Translations under genes and position numbers: made by a program
Part shown: piece after piece, positions 7,022 to 12,496 of the stretch
Layout: every line of letters starts with the position of its first letter
Position numbering within the stretch: the stretch's first letter is position 1
Notes under the pieces: model-generated
The model's database searches: none
Seen by the model: only the letters and a program-made list of their open reading frames with translations
Told to the model about the DNA's origin: nothing
DNA from: Gammaproteobacteria bacterium
GTDB lineage: Bacteria; Pseudomonadota; Gammaproteobacteria; Chromatiales; Sedimenticolaceae
Direction: 5' to 3'
Assembly (NCBI GenBank): GCA_020445165.1
Contig: JAGRHE010000074.1
Coordinates: forward strand, 1-12,496
DNA length: 12,496 bases

Positions 7022-8750
7022 GCTGATGGTCTCCTTTCAGTGATTCAGCTTCGGCGCCTAACGCCACCTTCCATTCGGCGAGAGTCGACGCATCCATCGG
7101 CTTGCCGAACAGTCCGCCCTGCATCAGCCTGCAGCCGTGCGCGTGCAGCCAGTCGGCCTGCTCTGTTGACTCTACGCCCTGCACGATCACATCGGTGCCG
7201 AGCGCCCGGCCCACCGCCAGAGTCGCCTCGACGAGCTTTTCCGTTCCCGCATCGTTGCCGATTGCGGCGACGCTGAAGCGGTCTATCGTCATGACGTCGA
7301 ATGGATGGTGCAGCAGTTGCATCATGTTCAGTTGCTGGGTGGCCGGTCCGTCGAGGGCACAGCCGAAACCGAACGAACGCCATGCCTCGCTGATTGCCGC
7401 CAGGTCTTGGCGTACATCGTGCGCCGACAACGTGATCCGGAGTGCCCGCACCGATTCGGTAGCGCAGCCTGCGAGCAGGGTCCGCAGCCGATCCGGCAAG
7501 TCAACCGGGGGCTGATACTGCGCAAACAGGTTGATCGTGATCGGGGTCGATGAGTGTTCACGGTGCCATGCAGCCGATTGCTGTAGTGCCTGCTCGAAGA
7601 CGTGGGCATCGAACGCGAGCGCCAGGTCCGATTCCCCGACCAGGGGTAGGAGGTGAGCCGGGGGCAGCGCGCCAAGGATCGGATGCTGCCAGCACAACCC
7701 GGCTTCGACGGCAGCCAGTCGACAGCTTTCGTAATCGATAACCGGTTGATAGCGCAGATGGAATTCGCCGCGCTGCAGGCCTTCGGCCAGTTCCACCTGG
7801 GTCTGTTCCTGTGCCTCGAGGCGTGAGTCATGATCGCGCGAAACCCAGCGGTAGCGGTTCTTGCCCGCGCGCTTGGCCGCGTACATCGCACTGTCCGCTT
7901 GGCGCAGCAGGGTTTCGGGGTCGTCGCCATCGAGCGGGAAAAGGCTCACACCGATGCTGGCCGAGATGCCATCGATCCGGTGCTTACCCACCCTGTAGGG
8001 TTCGGCCAGGTAGTGCATGGTGCGCTTGATTGCGGGTTCGCAGTCCCAGCGGTTGTGCAGATCGGAGAACACCACCACGAACTCGTCGCCACCGAGGCGC
8101 GCGACCGTGTCGTCGTCGCGGATCTCGACCCTCAAGCGGGCGGCGACCTGTTTCAGCAGTTCGTCACCGGTGTCATGGCCGAAGCGATCGTTGACCGCCT
8201 TGAACGCGTCGAGATCGATGAAGCAGATGGCGACCTGGGTGTCGGCGCGTCGATTGTGGGCGAGTGCGACCGCGATGCGGTCGTTGAGCAGGGCGCGGTT
8301 AGGCAGCCCGGTCAGCGCATCGTAGTTGGCGATCCGTGCCATCTGGTCGCAGCGCTGCTGCAGGCTGCTGACATCGGTGAACGACATCACGGCGCCACCG
8401 CTGGCTGGATCGGCCAAAGCCGTGAAGCCGAGCTCGAACCATCGTTCCTGCGCACCGGAACCGGTCTCGTGCAGGAGCACGCCGTTGGCCAGGCGTGGGT
8501 TGTTCAACAAGTCGGAAAGTGGCGCGTCCAGGTTCGGCAAGGGGTTGCCATCGCGATCGCTGAACGTCGCCAACAGCTCGTTGACCCGGGTCACACCGGC
8601 GGCGAAGGCGGCATCACCGAACAGCTGGCCGGCTGCGGCATTGGCAAAACGCAGCGTCCCGTCGGCATGCCAGAGCACCACGGCCTCGGCCATGGACTGC
8701 AGCACGTCGATCGGTAGAACGGGAATGTTTATAGATGATTCGGTTGCCAT
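6987..8750 (-). CDS. PAS-GGDEF-EAL protein: probable diguanylate cyclase with degenerate EAL domain
   Basis: This 587-residue cytosolic signalling protein has no membrane segment. Residues about 12-128 form a PAS-like sensor (VLWHADGTLRFANAAAGQLFG). The GGDEF domain covers about 138-303, with ANYDALTGLPNR at its start, an intact active site RLGGDEF (220-224) and an intact RxxD inhibitory I-site (Arg211-Asp214). The EAL domain covers about 325-565 and is eroded: EAL is EAG, the ExTE motif reads RITLS, DDFG reads LDGP, the catalytic Lys of the KID motif is Thr (TID), and AEGVE reads VQGVE. Several metal ligands are therefore gone. I infer c-di-GMP synthesis, with the EAL domain as a regulatory or binding module. 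The start at 8750 (MATESS) puts the PAS domain near the N-terminus. An in-frame ATG at 8825 is possible but adds 25 low-information residues. It overlaps the hemerythrin gene by 35 nt. Confidence 0.9.
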   Translation of the reverse strand: MATESSINIPVLPIDVLQSMAEAVVLWHADGTLRFANAAAGQLFGDAAFAAGVTRVNELLATFSDRDGNPLPNLDAPLSDLLNNPRLANGVLLHETGSGAQERWFELGFTALADPASGGAVMSFTDVSSLQQRCDQMARIANYDALTGLPNRALLNDRIAVALAHNRRADTQVAICFIDLDAFKAVNDRFGHDTGDELLKQVAARLRVEIRDDDTVARLGGDEFVVVFSDLHNRWDCEPAIKRTMHYLAEPYRVGKHRIDGISASIGVSLFPLDGDDPETLLRQADSAMYAAKRAGKNRYRWVSRDHDSRLEAQEQTQVELAEGLQRGEFHLRYQPVIDYESCRLAAVEAGLCWQHPILGALPPAHLLPLVGESDLALAFDAHVFEQALQQSAAWHREHSSTPITINLFAQYQPPVDLPDRLRTLLAGCATESVRALRITLSAHDVRQDLAAISEAWRSFGFGCALDGPATQQLNMMQLLHHPFDVMTIDRFSVAAIGNDAGTEKLVEATLAVGRALGTDVIVQGVESTEQADWLHAHGCRLMQGGLFGKPMDASTLAEWKVALGAEAESLKGDHQHGPCTAAGTGV

Positions 8751-8921
8751 GCCACCCGCCGCGCCGGGACAGGCGGTCCGTTCGCGCGTTCCCAGCTGAG
8801 GATCAAGCTTCCCCTGCCAATTCAACGGCAGCAGCGGGGCGATCTTGAACCGGCAGCTCTGGCGCGCGGTCCGGGACCCTCCAGTCCCGGTGATTCGGCG
8901 CGTGCTCTGGGCAGGAAACCG
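8751..8921 (-). promoter_or_regulatory. Leader of the PAS-GGDEF-EAL gene
   Basis: These 171 bp between the stop of the small membrane-protein gene and the cyclase start hold the hairpin at 8871-8890. No convincing sigma-70 promoter was found. An ACGGA site (8777-8781 on the minus strand) lies about 27 nt before the start codon. The ribosome-binding site is weak (GGGTGG). Confidence 0.4.
8871..8890 (-). other. Perfect hairpin with a GGA-containing hexaloop in the cyclase leader
   Basis: CCGGGAC and GTCCCGG form a 7-bp stem. On the minus-strand transcript the 6-nt loop reads UGGAGG. It begins 32 nt after the stop of the upstream gene and lies about 120 nt before the cyclase start. No U run follows, so it is not a normal terminator. 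A GGA in a hairpin loop is the core of CsrA/RsmA sites, which often sit in leaders of GGDEF genes; that role here is inference. Confidence 0.4.
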
Positions 8922-9320
8922 CTAGGGACTTGCCGACGCCCCGGCACCACAACTTACCCGGCGCAATACCCCCAGGCGGGGGACACCCGCCCGCGCGCTG
9001 ACGACCGCCAGCCCATGCGCGATGGCCGCCACGAGCGGACACAGCCGGGCCGTGAGGTCGCGGGCCAGCGCGCGCAGCAGGGATTGCCCGCGCATGGACA
9101 GATCGAGCGCGGCACTCAGTATGCCGCCGGCGACCAGGCCCATGACCAAGCTGTCGATCAGGCCGCCGAGCAGAATCCCGTATGCCAGGGGCACCAGGCG
9201 AATGATCGTGCGCGAGACGGCCTCCGCGGTGCTTTCCGACAGCTCGTGGTCGTGGTGGGCATAACGATCGATATGCGGTTGCACGACAGGATCGTTATGG
9301 TCGTTCTTGGGATCGGTCAT
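8922..9320 (-). CDS. Small hypothetical membrane protein with His-rich N-terminus
   Basis: I do not recognise this 132-residue protein. Residues 1-30 are polar and rich in His and Asp (HNDP, HIDRYAHHDHE). Residues about 40-73 (IIRLVPLAYGILLGGLIDSLVMGLVAGGILSAALDL) are strongly hydrophobic and Gly-rich and could form two short helices or one hairpin. A second, weaker hydrophobic stretch covers about 93-109. The C-terminus is Gly/Ala/Ser-rich with one cysteine. The start at 9320 has a GGAGGA site about 8 nt upstream, which supports a real gene. An in-frame ATG 13 codons further up (9359) has no such support. It follows the small exported-protein gene by 92 nt and precedes the cyclase gene by 171 nt. 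The His-rich segment might bind metal, but nothing beyond composition shows this. Confidence 0.65.
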   Translation of the reverse strand: MTDPKNDHNDPVVQPHIDRYAHHDHELSESTAEAVSRTIIRLVPLAYGILLGGLIDSLVMGLVAGGILSAALDLSMRGQSLLRALARDLTARLCPLVAAIAHGLAVVSARAGVPRLGVLRRVSCGAGASASP

Positions 9321-9375
9321 GGCATCATTCCTCCGGACAGGCAGGTGTCGACACTGCACATTGCTCTGCGGCGAG

Positions 9376-9395
9376 CGCCGGCGTGGCAGCCGGCG
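9376..9395 (-). other. Strong GC hairpin between two small genes
   Basis: CGCCGGC and GCCGGCG form a perfect 7-bp stem with a 6-nt loop, 17 nt downstream of the stop of the 78-codon gene on the minus strand. No U run follows it. It may end or stabilise the upstream message. Confidence 0.4.
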
Positions 9396-9412
9396 GCAGC
9401 GCCAGACGGCTC

Positions 9413-9649
9413 TCAGACCCCGGGACGAAACCCGGGCACCTGCTCGGTGCGTCCCTCCGTGCGGCTGCCATCGATGCGGTGCAAATAGTAGGAACGCCAG
9501 TCGAGCTGCTGCTGGACGAACACGTCGCTGACCGGCACGGTCACTTGATCGGCGACCTCGACAGGCGGTTGTGCGTCGGATTGGGCAAAGGAAAGTCCCG
9601 GGCCGGCGAGGGCCAGGATGACGACGATATGTTTTTTCACGCTAAACAT
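9413..9649 (-). CDS. Small exported protein of unknown function
   Basis: This 78-residue product has a clear signal peptide (MFSVKKHIVVILALAGPGLSFAQS, cleavage likely after Ala22). That leaves a mature peptide of about 55 residues that is acidic and Val/Gln-rich at first (VEVADQVTVPVSDVFVQQQ) and then basic and aromatic (WRSYYLHRIDGSRTEGR). There are no cysteines. A GGAG site lies 8 nt before the ATG. I do not recognise a family. It is the first gene of the minus-strand cluster that leads to the cyclase and hemerythrin, and it is divergent from the metal-efflux operon, so it could belong to either regulatory context. Confidence 0.7.
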   Translation of the reverse strand: MFSVKKHIVVILALAGPGLSFAQSDAQPPVEVADQVTVPVSDVFVQQQLDWRSYYLHRIDGSRTEGRTEQVPGFRPGV

Positions 9650-9667
9650 GGTTACTGCTCCGTTTAG
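9642..9667 (-). promoter_or_regulatory. Inverted repeat CTAAAC/GTTTAG enclosing the ribosome-binding site
   Basis: On the minus-strand transcript, CUAAAC and GUUUAG flank a 14-nt loop that holds the GGAG site and the first two bases of the start codon of the small exported-protein gene. The 6-bp AU-rich stem is weak. It could modulate initiation, or the repeat could be a coincidence or a DNA operator. Confidence 0.3.
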
Positions 9668-9962
9668 TGATCGGCCCCGGCGGTTACGGCACCCGCTTGT
9701 TTGCCGGCCGCGTGGCGCTACCTGGTTGTTCTGACCTTGTCTCGTCGAATAAGTTCAGTTTATTACCACATAATGATTTGCTAAATCTAGCACAATGGTC
9801 GCGACAGTTCGATGACAGTGCGTCAGGTTTCCCCTGGTCCGCGACTGCTGCACCTTTTAGCGGCGTGATCCCGAACGTGCGTTGACAATTCGCAATCTGC
9901 GGCAAACTGTGGGCCAGCCAAGGAGCGCACGAGGTGGCTGCATTCGCCGGGTCTTTACATGC
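9650..9962. promoter_or_regulatory. Divergent intergenic region upstream of merR
   Basis: This stretch of about 310 bp has no gene. Positions 9735-9795 are markedly AT-rich (TTTATTACCACATAATGATTTGC), which suggests promoter DNA, probably for the minus-strand small genes. A perfect TTGACA lies at 9882-9887, but the -10 region 17 nt on (AACTGT) is poor. An in-frame TTG at 9882 could extend merR by 40 codons, but those residues look noncoding. No RNA gene was recognised. Confidence 0.5.
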
Positions 9963-9993
9963 TTGACCTGGAGTCAGCTCCAGGTACTAAGCT
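9963..9993 (+). promoter_or_regulatory. MerR-type operator/promoter (-35 TTGACC, 19-bp spacer, -10 TAAGCT)
   Basis: A perfect 8-bp dyad, ACCTGGAG (9966-9973) and CTCCAGGT (9978-9985) with a TCAG spacer, sits between a -35 box TTGACC (9963-9968) and a -10 box TAAGCT (9988-9993). The 19-bp spacing is the overlong one that MerR-family activators correct by untwisting DNA. The -35 and the outer ACCT/AGGT resemble the E. coli copA promoter, and the inner CTGGAGTC resembles zntA (both from memory). The -10 box ends 8 nt before the merR ATG, so this promoter must drive merR itself and the genes behind it. Confidence 0.88.
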
Positions 9994-10001
9994 TCCGTTC
10001 A

Positions 10002-10457
10002 ATGGACGCGGACCCGGGAACAAATCGCAACTCGGCGATCGGCATCGGGGAAGCCAGCTCGCTGCTGGGGATCCCGGTGGACACGCTGCGCTACTACGAA
10101 CGCATCGGCCTGATCGGCCGGGTCGCGCGCAACCCGGGTGGCCAGCGGCGCTTCGGCCCGGACGACCTGGCACGGTTGCGTTTCGTCCGGCGCGCACAGC
10201 AGATGGATTTCAGCCTCGACGAGATCGGTCAGTTGCTGCAATTGCGTGACAGCGCCGGCGATGTGCGCAGCGACGTGCGCGCACTGACCGAGACCAAGCT
10301 GGCCGCGATCGAGTCGCGCATCGAGGCGTTGATGCGCCTGCGTGACGAGTTGGCCGGGCTGGTCGATGCGTGCCAGCGCAGTGAACACGGATGCCCGATC
10401 ATTGGTCGAATGGACGACAGCGACAGCGGCCACAAGGCCGCGGGAGAGCGATCATGA
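10002..10457 (+). CDS. MerR-family metal-responsive regulator
   Basis: This 151-residue dimeric DNA-distorting activator has its helix-turn-helix at about 12-50 (IGIGEASSLLGIPVDTLRYYERIGLI, then NPGGQRRF) and a dimerisation helix at about 90-122. A C-terminal metal-binding loop carries Cys124 and Cys131 (CQRSEHGC, then PII). CueR has a similar loop with seven residues between the cysteines; here there are six. The residue that separates Cu/Ag sensors (Ser77 in CueR) from Zn/Cd/Pb/Hg sensors (Cys) aligns with Arg89, so the metal cannot be read from this site. The ATG at 10002 gives a normal N-terminus directly after the operator. Its stop overlaps the next gene's start (ATGA). It should autoregulate and activate the efflux operon. 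Confidence 0.92.
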   Translation: MDADPGTNRNSAIGIGEASSLLGIPVDTLRYYERIGLIGRVARNPGGQRRFGPDDLARLRFVRRAQQMDFSLDEIGQLLQLRDSAGDVRSDVRALTETKLAAIESRIEALMRLRDELAGLVDACQRSEHGCPIIGRMDDSDSGHKAAGERS

Positions 10458-10759
10458 GCTATACGATTGCGGTCGAGAACATCAAGTGTGGCGGTTGTGC
10501 CAACAGCATCCGCAGCAAACTGCTGGACCAGGAGCTGGTGCGCGCGGTCGAGGTGGATATCGAGCACGGCGAGGTACGGATCGACGGCAATCCCGAGTGG
10601 CGCGACCAGGTGGCGCATGCCCTGGCGCGCATGGGCTACCCCGAGGTCGGCTCGGTCGAAGGGTTACAGGCCGCCGCCGCGAAAGCGAAGTCGTTCGTCA
10701 GTTGCGCCATTGGTCGGATCGACAATGCGGTGCATGAGAAGACGACAGCAGACGACTGA
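10454..10759 (+). CDS. HMA-domain metallochaperone with a conserved-looking C-terminal tail
   Basis: This is a 101-residue cytosolic protein. Residues 1-68 form a heavy-metal-associated (ferredoxin-like) domain with a CGGC metal motif (Cys12, Cys15; IKCGGCANSI), as in CopZ/Atx1 copper carriers, although the usual Met of MxCxxC is Ile. Residues 69-101 add a tail (AAAAKAKSFVSCAIGRIDNA) with a third cysteine, Cys84, that ordinary CopZ proteins lack. The start overlaps the merR stop by 4 nt, a tight coupling. It probably carries Cu(I), or another soft metal, to or from the regulator and efflux system; this is family knowledge applied by inference. Confidence 0.88.
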   Translation: MSYTIAVENIKCGGCANSIRSKLLDQELVRAVEVDIEHGEVRIDGNPEWRDQVAHALARMGYPEVGSVEGLQAAAAKAKSFVSCAIGRIDNAVHEKTTADD

Positions 10760-10764
10760 CGACC

Positions 10765-11196
10765 ATGTCCCGAGCGCGTGATCGAAGTATGAACAAGGGT
10801 CGACGTCACAGTCTCAGGCATTGGCGGCGTAGTAATCGCATACTTACGTTGATCCTTACCGTGGTGCTGGCATTGGCGCCCGCCCTCGCCCCGGCACAGA
10901 TGCAGCACGCCGTCCCCTCCCCCGCTGACCTGACCGCCGAAGCGGCCGTGCCACCGTGTCATGCACAACCCTCCGCTCAGGAACAGGCGGTGGAGCCGGG
11001 CTGTCCGCACTGCGATCGTGACCATCTCTCCGGCTGCACCTGCTGCGACCACACCGCGCCCAGCGGCGTGCTGCCGGCAATCAGCGTCACCGTGGCCGTG
11101 CGTTTCACGGTCGATTGCCTGCGCGTCGAAGCCGTCGACCTGCCACTCGCCCCATCCGAGGACCACCGGCGTCCGCCGATAGCAAATCCCGCCTGA
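10765..11196 (+). CDS. Small exported Cys/His-rich protein of a metal operon (CopL/CzcI-like in layout)
   Basis: The 143 residues (135 if translation starts at ATG 10789) begin with a very basic segment and a hydrophobic helix (about 25-45, ILTLILTVVLALAPALAPAQ) that looks like a signal peptide. The mature part has a Cys/His-rich stretch: Cys65-His66, then CPHCDRDH (Cys80, Cys83, His87) and CTCCDH (Cys91, Cys93, Cys94, His96). A hydrophobic strand with Cys118 follows, ending near RPPIANPA. Short exported Cys/His-rich proteins of this layout, often ending in a Pro-rich RPP motif, occur just before CusBA/CzcBA genes. I recall CopL and CzcI as comparable, without a sequence match I can prove. 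A periplasmic metal-binding role is inferred. It lies 5 nt after the HMA gene. Neither start has a good ribosome-binding site, so coupling to the upstream gene is likely. Confidence 0.7.
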   Translation: MSRARDRSMNKGRRHSLRHWRRSNRILTLILTVVLALAPALAPAQMQHAVPSPADLTAEAAVPPCHAQPSAQEQAVEPGCPHCDRDHLSGCTCCDHTAPSGVLPAISVTVAVRFTVDCLRVEAVDLPLAPSEDHRRPPIANPA

Positions 11197-11268
11197 AGCA
11201 ACTACCCGCCCGCCCGTGGGAGCCACGAGGCTGTGCGTGTTTCCTTTGCTCCGAGGGAGTTTCAGAAA

Positions 11269-12496
11269 GTGAACACTTACAAACTGATTGTCGGTCTGAG
11301 CCTGGCGTTGTTGCTCGGTGGCTGCCTCGACAGCCAGACTTCGACCGTAGCGCCGGGTACCACCAGCGCCGACGAAACTGCGCTGGAACACGCCAAGAAG
11401 CATCTCGATCCAAAGTACGTCTGCCCGATGCATCCGCAGATCGTGCGCGACGAGGAAGGCTCCTGCCCGATCTGCGGCATGGACCTGGTACCGAAGATGA
11501 TCGATGCCGGGGTCGGCAAGCGGCCGACCGTGACCATCACCAACGCGGTCATCAACAGCATGGGCGTGCGCACCCGGCCGGCCGAGCGGACTACGCTCTG
11601 GAAATACATCGAGACGGTCGGGCGCATTGATTATGACGAGACGCGCCTGGCCCACGTGCATCCGCGCGCCGCCGGCTGGATGGAGCAGCTCGATCTCAAG
11701 GCAGAAGGTGAACCGATCGCGAACGGCCAGCTGATCGGACGCCTGTACTCCGAGGAAATCCTATCGGCACAGGTCGATTTCCTGATCGCGCTCGACCAGT
11801 CCAATGCCAAGGTCCGGCTCGAGAAGGCGCGCAACCGGCTGCGCCTGCTCGGCGTAACCGAGTACACCATCTCGCAGATCCAGAAAAAGGGCGAAACGGT
11901 CACCACGATACCGGTGGTGTCCAATGCCGCCGGAGTAGTGACCAAGCTCGGCGCGCGCAAGGGCATGTACGTGACGCCGAACATGGAGATCGTGACCATC
12001 GCCGACCTCGCCCGGATCTGGGTCCTGGTCGACGTCTACGAACACCAGATCGACTGGCTCGCCGAGGGCCTGACCGCAGAGATCAAGGTCCCCGCGTTCC
12101 CGGGCCGCAGCTGGGAGGGCAAGGTCGAGTACGTCTACCCGGAGCTCGATCCGAAGTCGCGGACACTGAAGGTCCGGCTGGCGTTCGACAACCCGGACGG
12201 CCAGCTCAAGGCGAACATGTTCGCCGATGTCGTGATCTACGGTGGGCCCAGGCACGACGCGCTCGCGGTGCCGGCCGAGGCCCTGATCGAGACCGGCAGG
12301 CGCACCAGTGTCGTGTTGTCCCTCGGCGAGGGCCGCTTCCGTCCGGTCGACGTCGTCACCGGGATGGCGAGCGGGGGCCTGGTCGAGATCCTCAGCGGGA
12401 TCAAGGCCGGTGACGAGGTGGTCGTCTCGGGGCAGTTCCTGATCGACTCCGAATCCAGTCTGCAGGCCAGCTTCCTGCGCATGGACGAAGCGAACT
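11269..12496 (+). CDS. cusB: CusB-type RND efflux adaptor, lipoprotein with heavy-metal-binding domain, 3' end outside window
   Basis: This is the periplasmic adaptor of a tripartite heavy-metal RND pump; 409 codons are present and the frame is open at the window end. A lipobox, LLGGC, gives Cys19 as the lipidation site. Residues 50-76 form a heavy-metal-binding domain with CPMHP (Cys52, Met54, His55) and CPICGMDLVP (Cys66, Cys69, Met71), as in many CusB/CzcB-like proteins. The barrel-sandwich, hairpin and beta-barrel regions follow (AHVHPRAAGWMEQLDL, then VVSNAAGVVTKLGARKGMYV, IADLARIWVLVDVYEHQIDW, and LKVRLAFDNPDGQLKANMFA). The start is GTG with a GGGAG site about 10 nt upstream and directly precedes the signal sequence; no frameshift was seen. 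Near-complete length suggests the stop lies just beyond the window. Cu(I)/Ag(I) export is most likely; a cusA-like pump gene should follow. Confidence 0.93.
   Translation, partial: MNTYKLIVGLSLALLLGGCLDSQTSTVAPGTTSADETALEHAKKHLDPKYVCPMHPQIVRDEEGSCPICGMDLVPKMIDAGVGKRPTVTITNAVINSMGVRTRPAERTTLWKYIETVGRIDYDETRLAHVHPRAAGWMEQLDLKAEGEPIANGQLIGRLYSEEILSAQVDFLIALDQSNAKVRLEKARNRLRLLGVTEYTISQIQKKGETVTTIPVVSNAAGVVTKLGARKGMYVTPNMEIVTIADLARIWVLVDVYEHQIDWLAEGLTAEIKVPAFPGRSWEGKVEYVYPELDPKSRTLKVRLAFDNPDGQLKANMFADVVIYGGPRHDALAVPAEALIETGRRTSVVLSLGEGRFRPVDVVTGMASGGLVEILSGIKAGDEVVVSGQFLIDSESSLQASFLRMDEAN

Noticed and set aside
7830..8717. 295-codon open frame on the plus strand
   Set aside because: Antisense to the PAS-GGDEF-EAL gene and without recognisable motifs.
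8969..8982. CCCCC-AGGC-GGGGG inverted repeat as a terminator
   Set aside because: It lies inside the coding region of the small membrane protein and has no T run. It is probably a consequence of GC-rich coding sequence.
9882..10001. 40-codon N-terminal extension of merR from a TTG
   Set aside because: It would run through the MerR operator, and family N-termini begin just before the helix-turn-helix, matching the ATG at 10002.
10636..11661. 341-codon open frame on the minus strand
   Set aside because: Antisense to the HMA, Cys-rich and cusB genes, all of which have clear coding features.

Overview
The window is high-GC DNA. The gene content and order (gpmI next to envC and ctpA; a membrane rhodanese followed by secB and gpsA) is the classic gammaproteobacterial arrangement, so I infer a free-living gammaproteobacterium, possibly from the Chromatiales or a similar group. 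The taxonomic detail is a guess. No rRNA, tRNA, IS element, phage gene or CRISPR array was seen.

Left part (1-3852, minus strand): gpmI (glycolysis), envC (amidase activator for cell division) and the first 332 codons of ctpA (S41/PDZ carboxy-terminal protease) run in one direction and probably form one transcription unit. A 292-bp divergent intergenic region follows, and then a plus-strand group (4145-6566): an ArsR-family regulator, a membrane-anchored rhodanese, secB and gpsA. The regulator carries two cysteines 66 residues apart, in the positions used by the persulfide sensors SqrR and BigR. With a rhodanese as its neighbour, this suggests a small sulfane-sulfur-responsive unit placed at the head of a housekeeping operon. 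grxC, which sits between yibN and secB in E. coli, is absent.

Middle part (6578-9649, minus strand): a signalling cluster. A PAS-GGDEF-EAL protein with an intact GGDEF motif and I-site but a degenerate EAL domain overlaps by 35 nt a bacteriohemerythrin with a complete set of di-iron ligands. Upstream on the same strand are two small unrecognised genes, one a His-rich membrane protein and one a small exported protein. Several GC-rich hairpins lie in the spacers; one shows a GGA-containing loop in the leader of the diguanylate cyclase gene.

Right part (9963-12496, plus strand): a metal-efflux operon. A MerR-type promoter (TTGACC, 19-bp spacer, TAAGCT, perfect 8-bp dyad) lies so close to the merR start codon that the message should be almost leaderless. 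The order is merR, an HMA-domain metallochaperone (ATGA overlap), a small exported Cys/His-rich protein and a CusB-type lipoprotein efflux adaptor with an N-terminal heavy-metal-binding domain, cut by the window end. Copper or silver is the likeliest substrate, but the MerR protein has Arg at the position that is Ser (Cu/Ag) or Cys (Zn/Cd/Pb/Hg) in characterised members, so the metal is uncertain.
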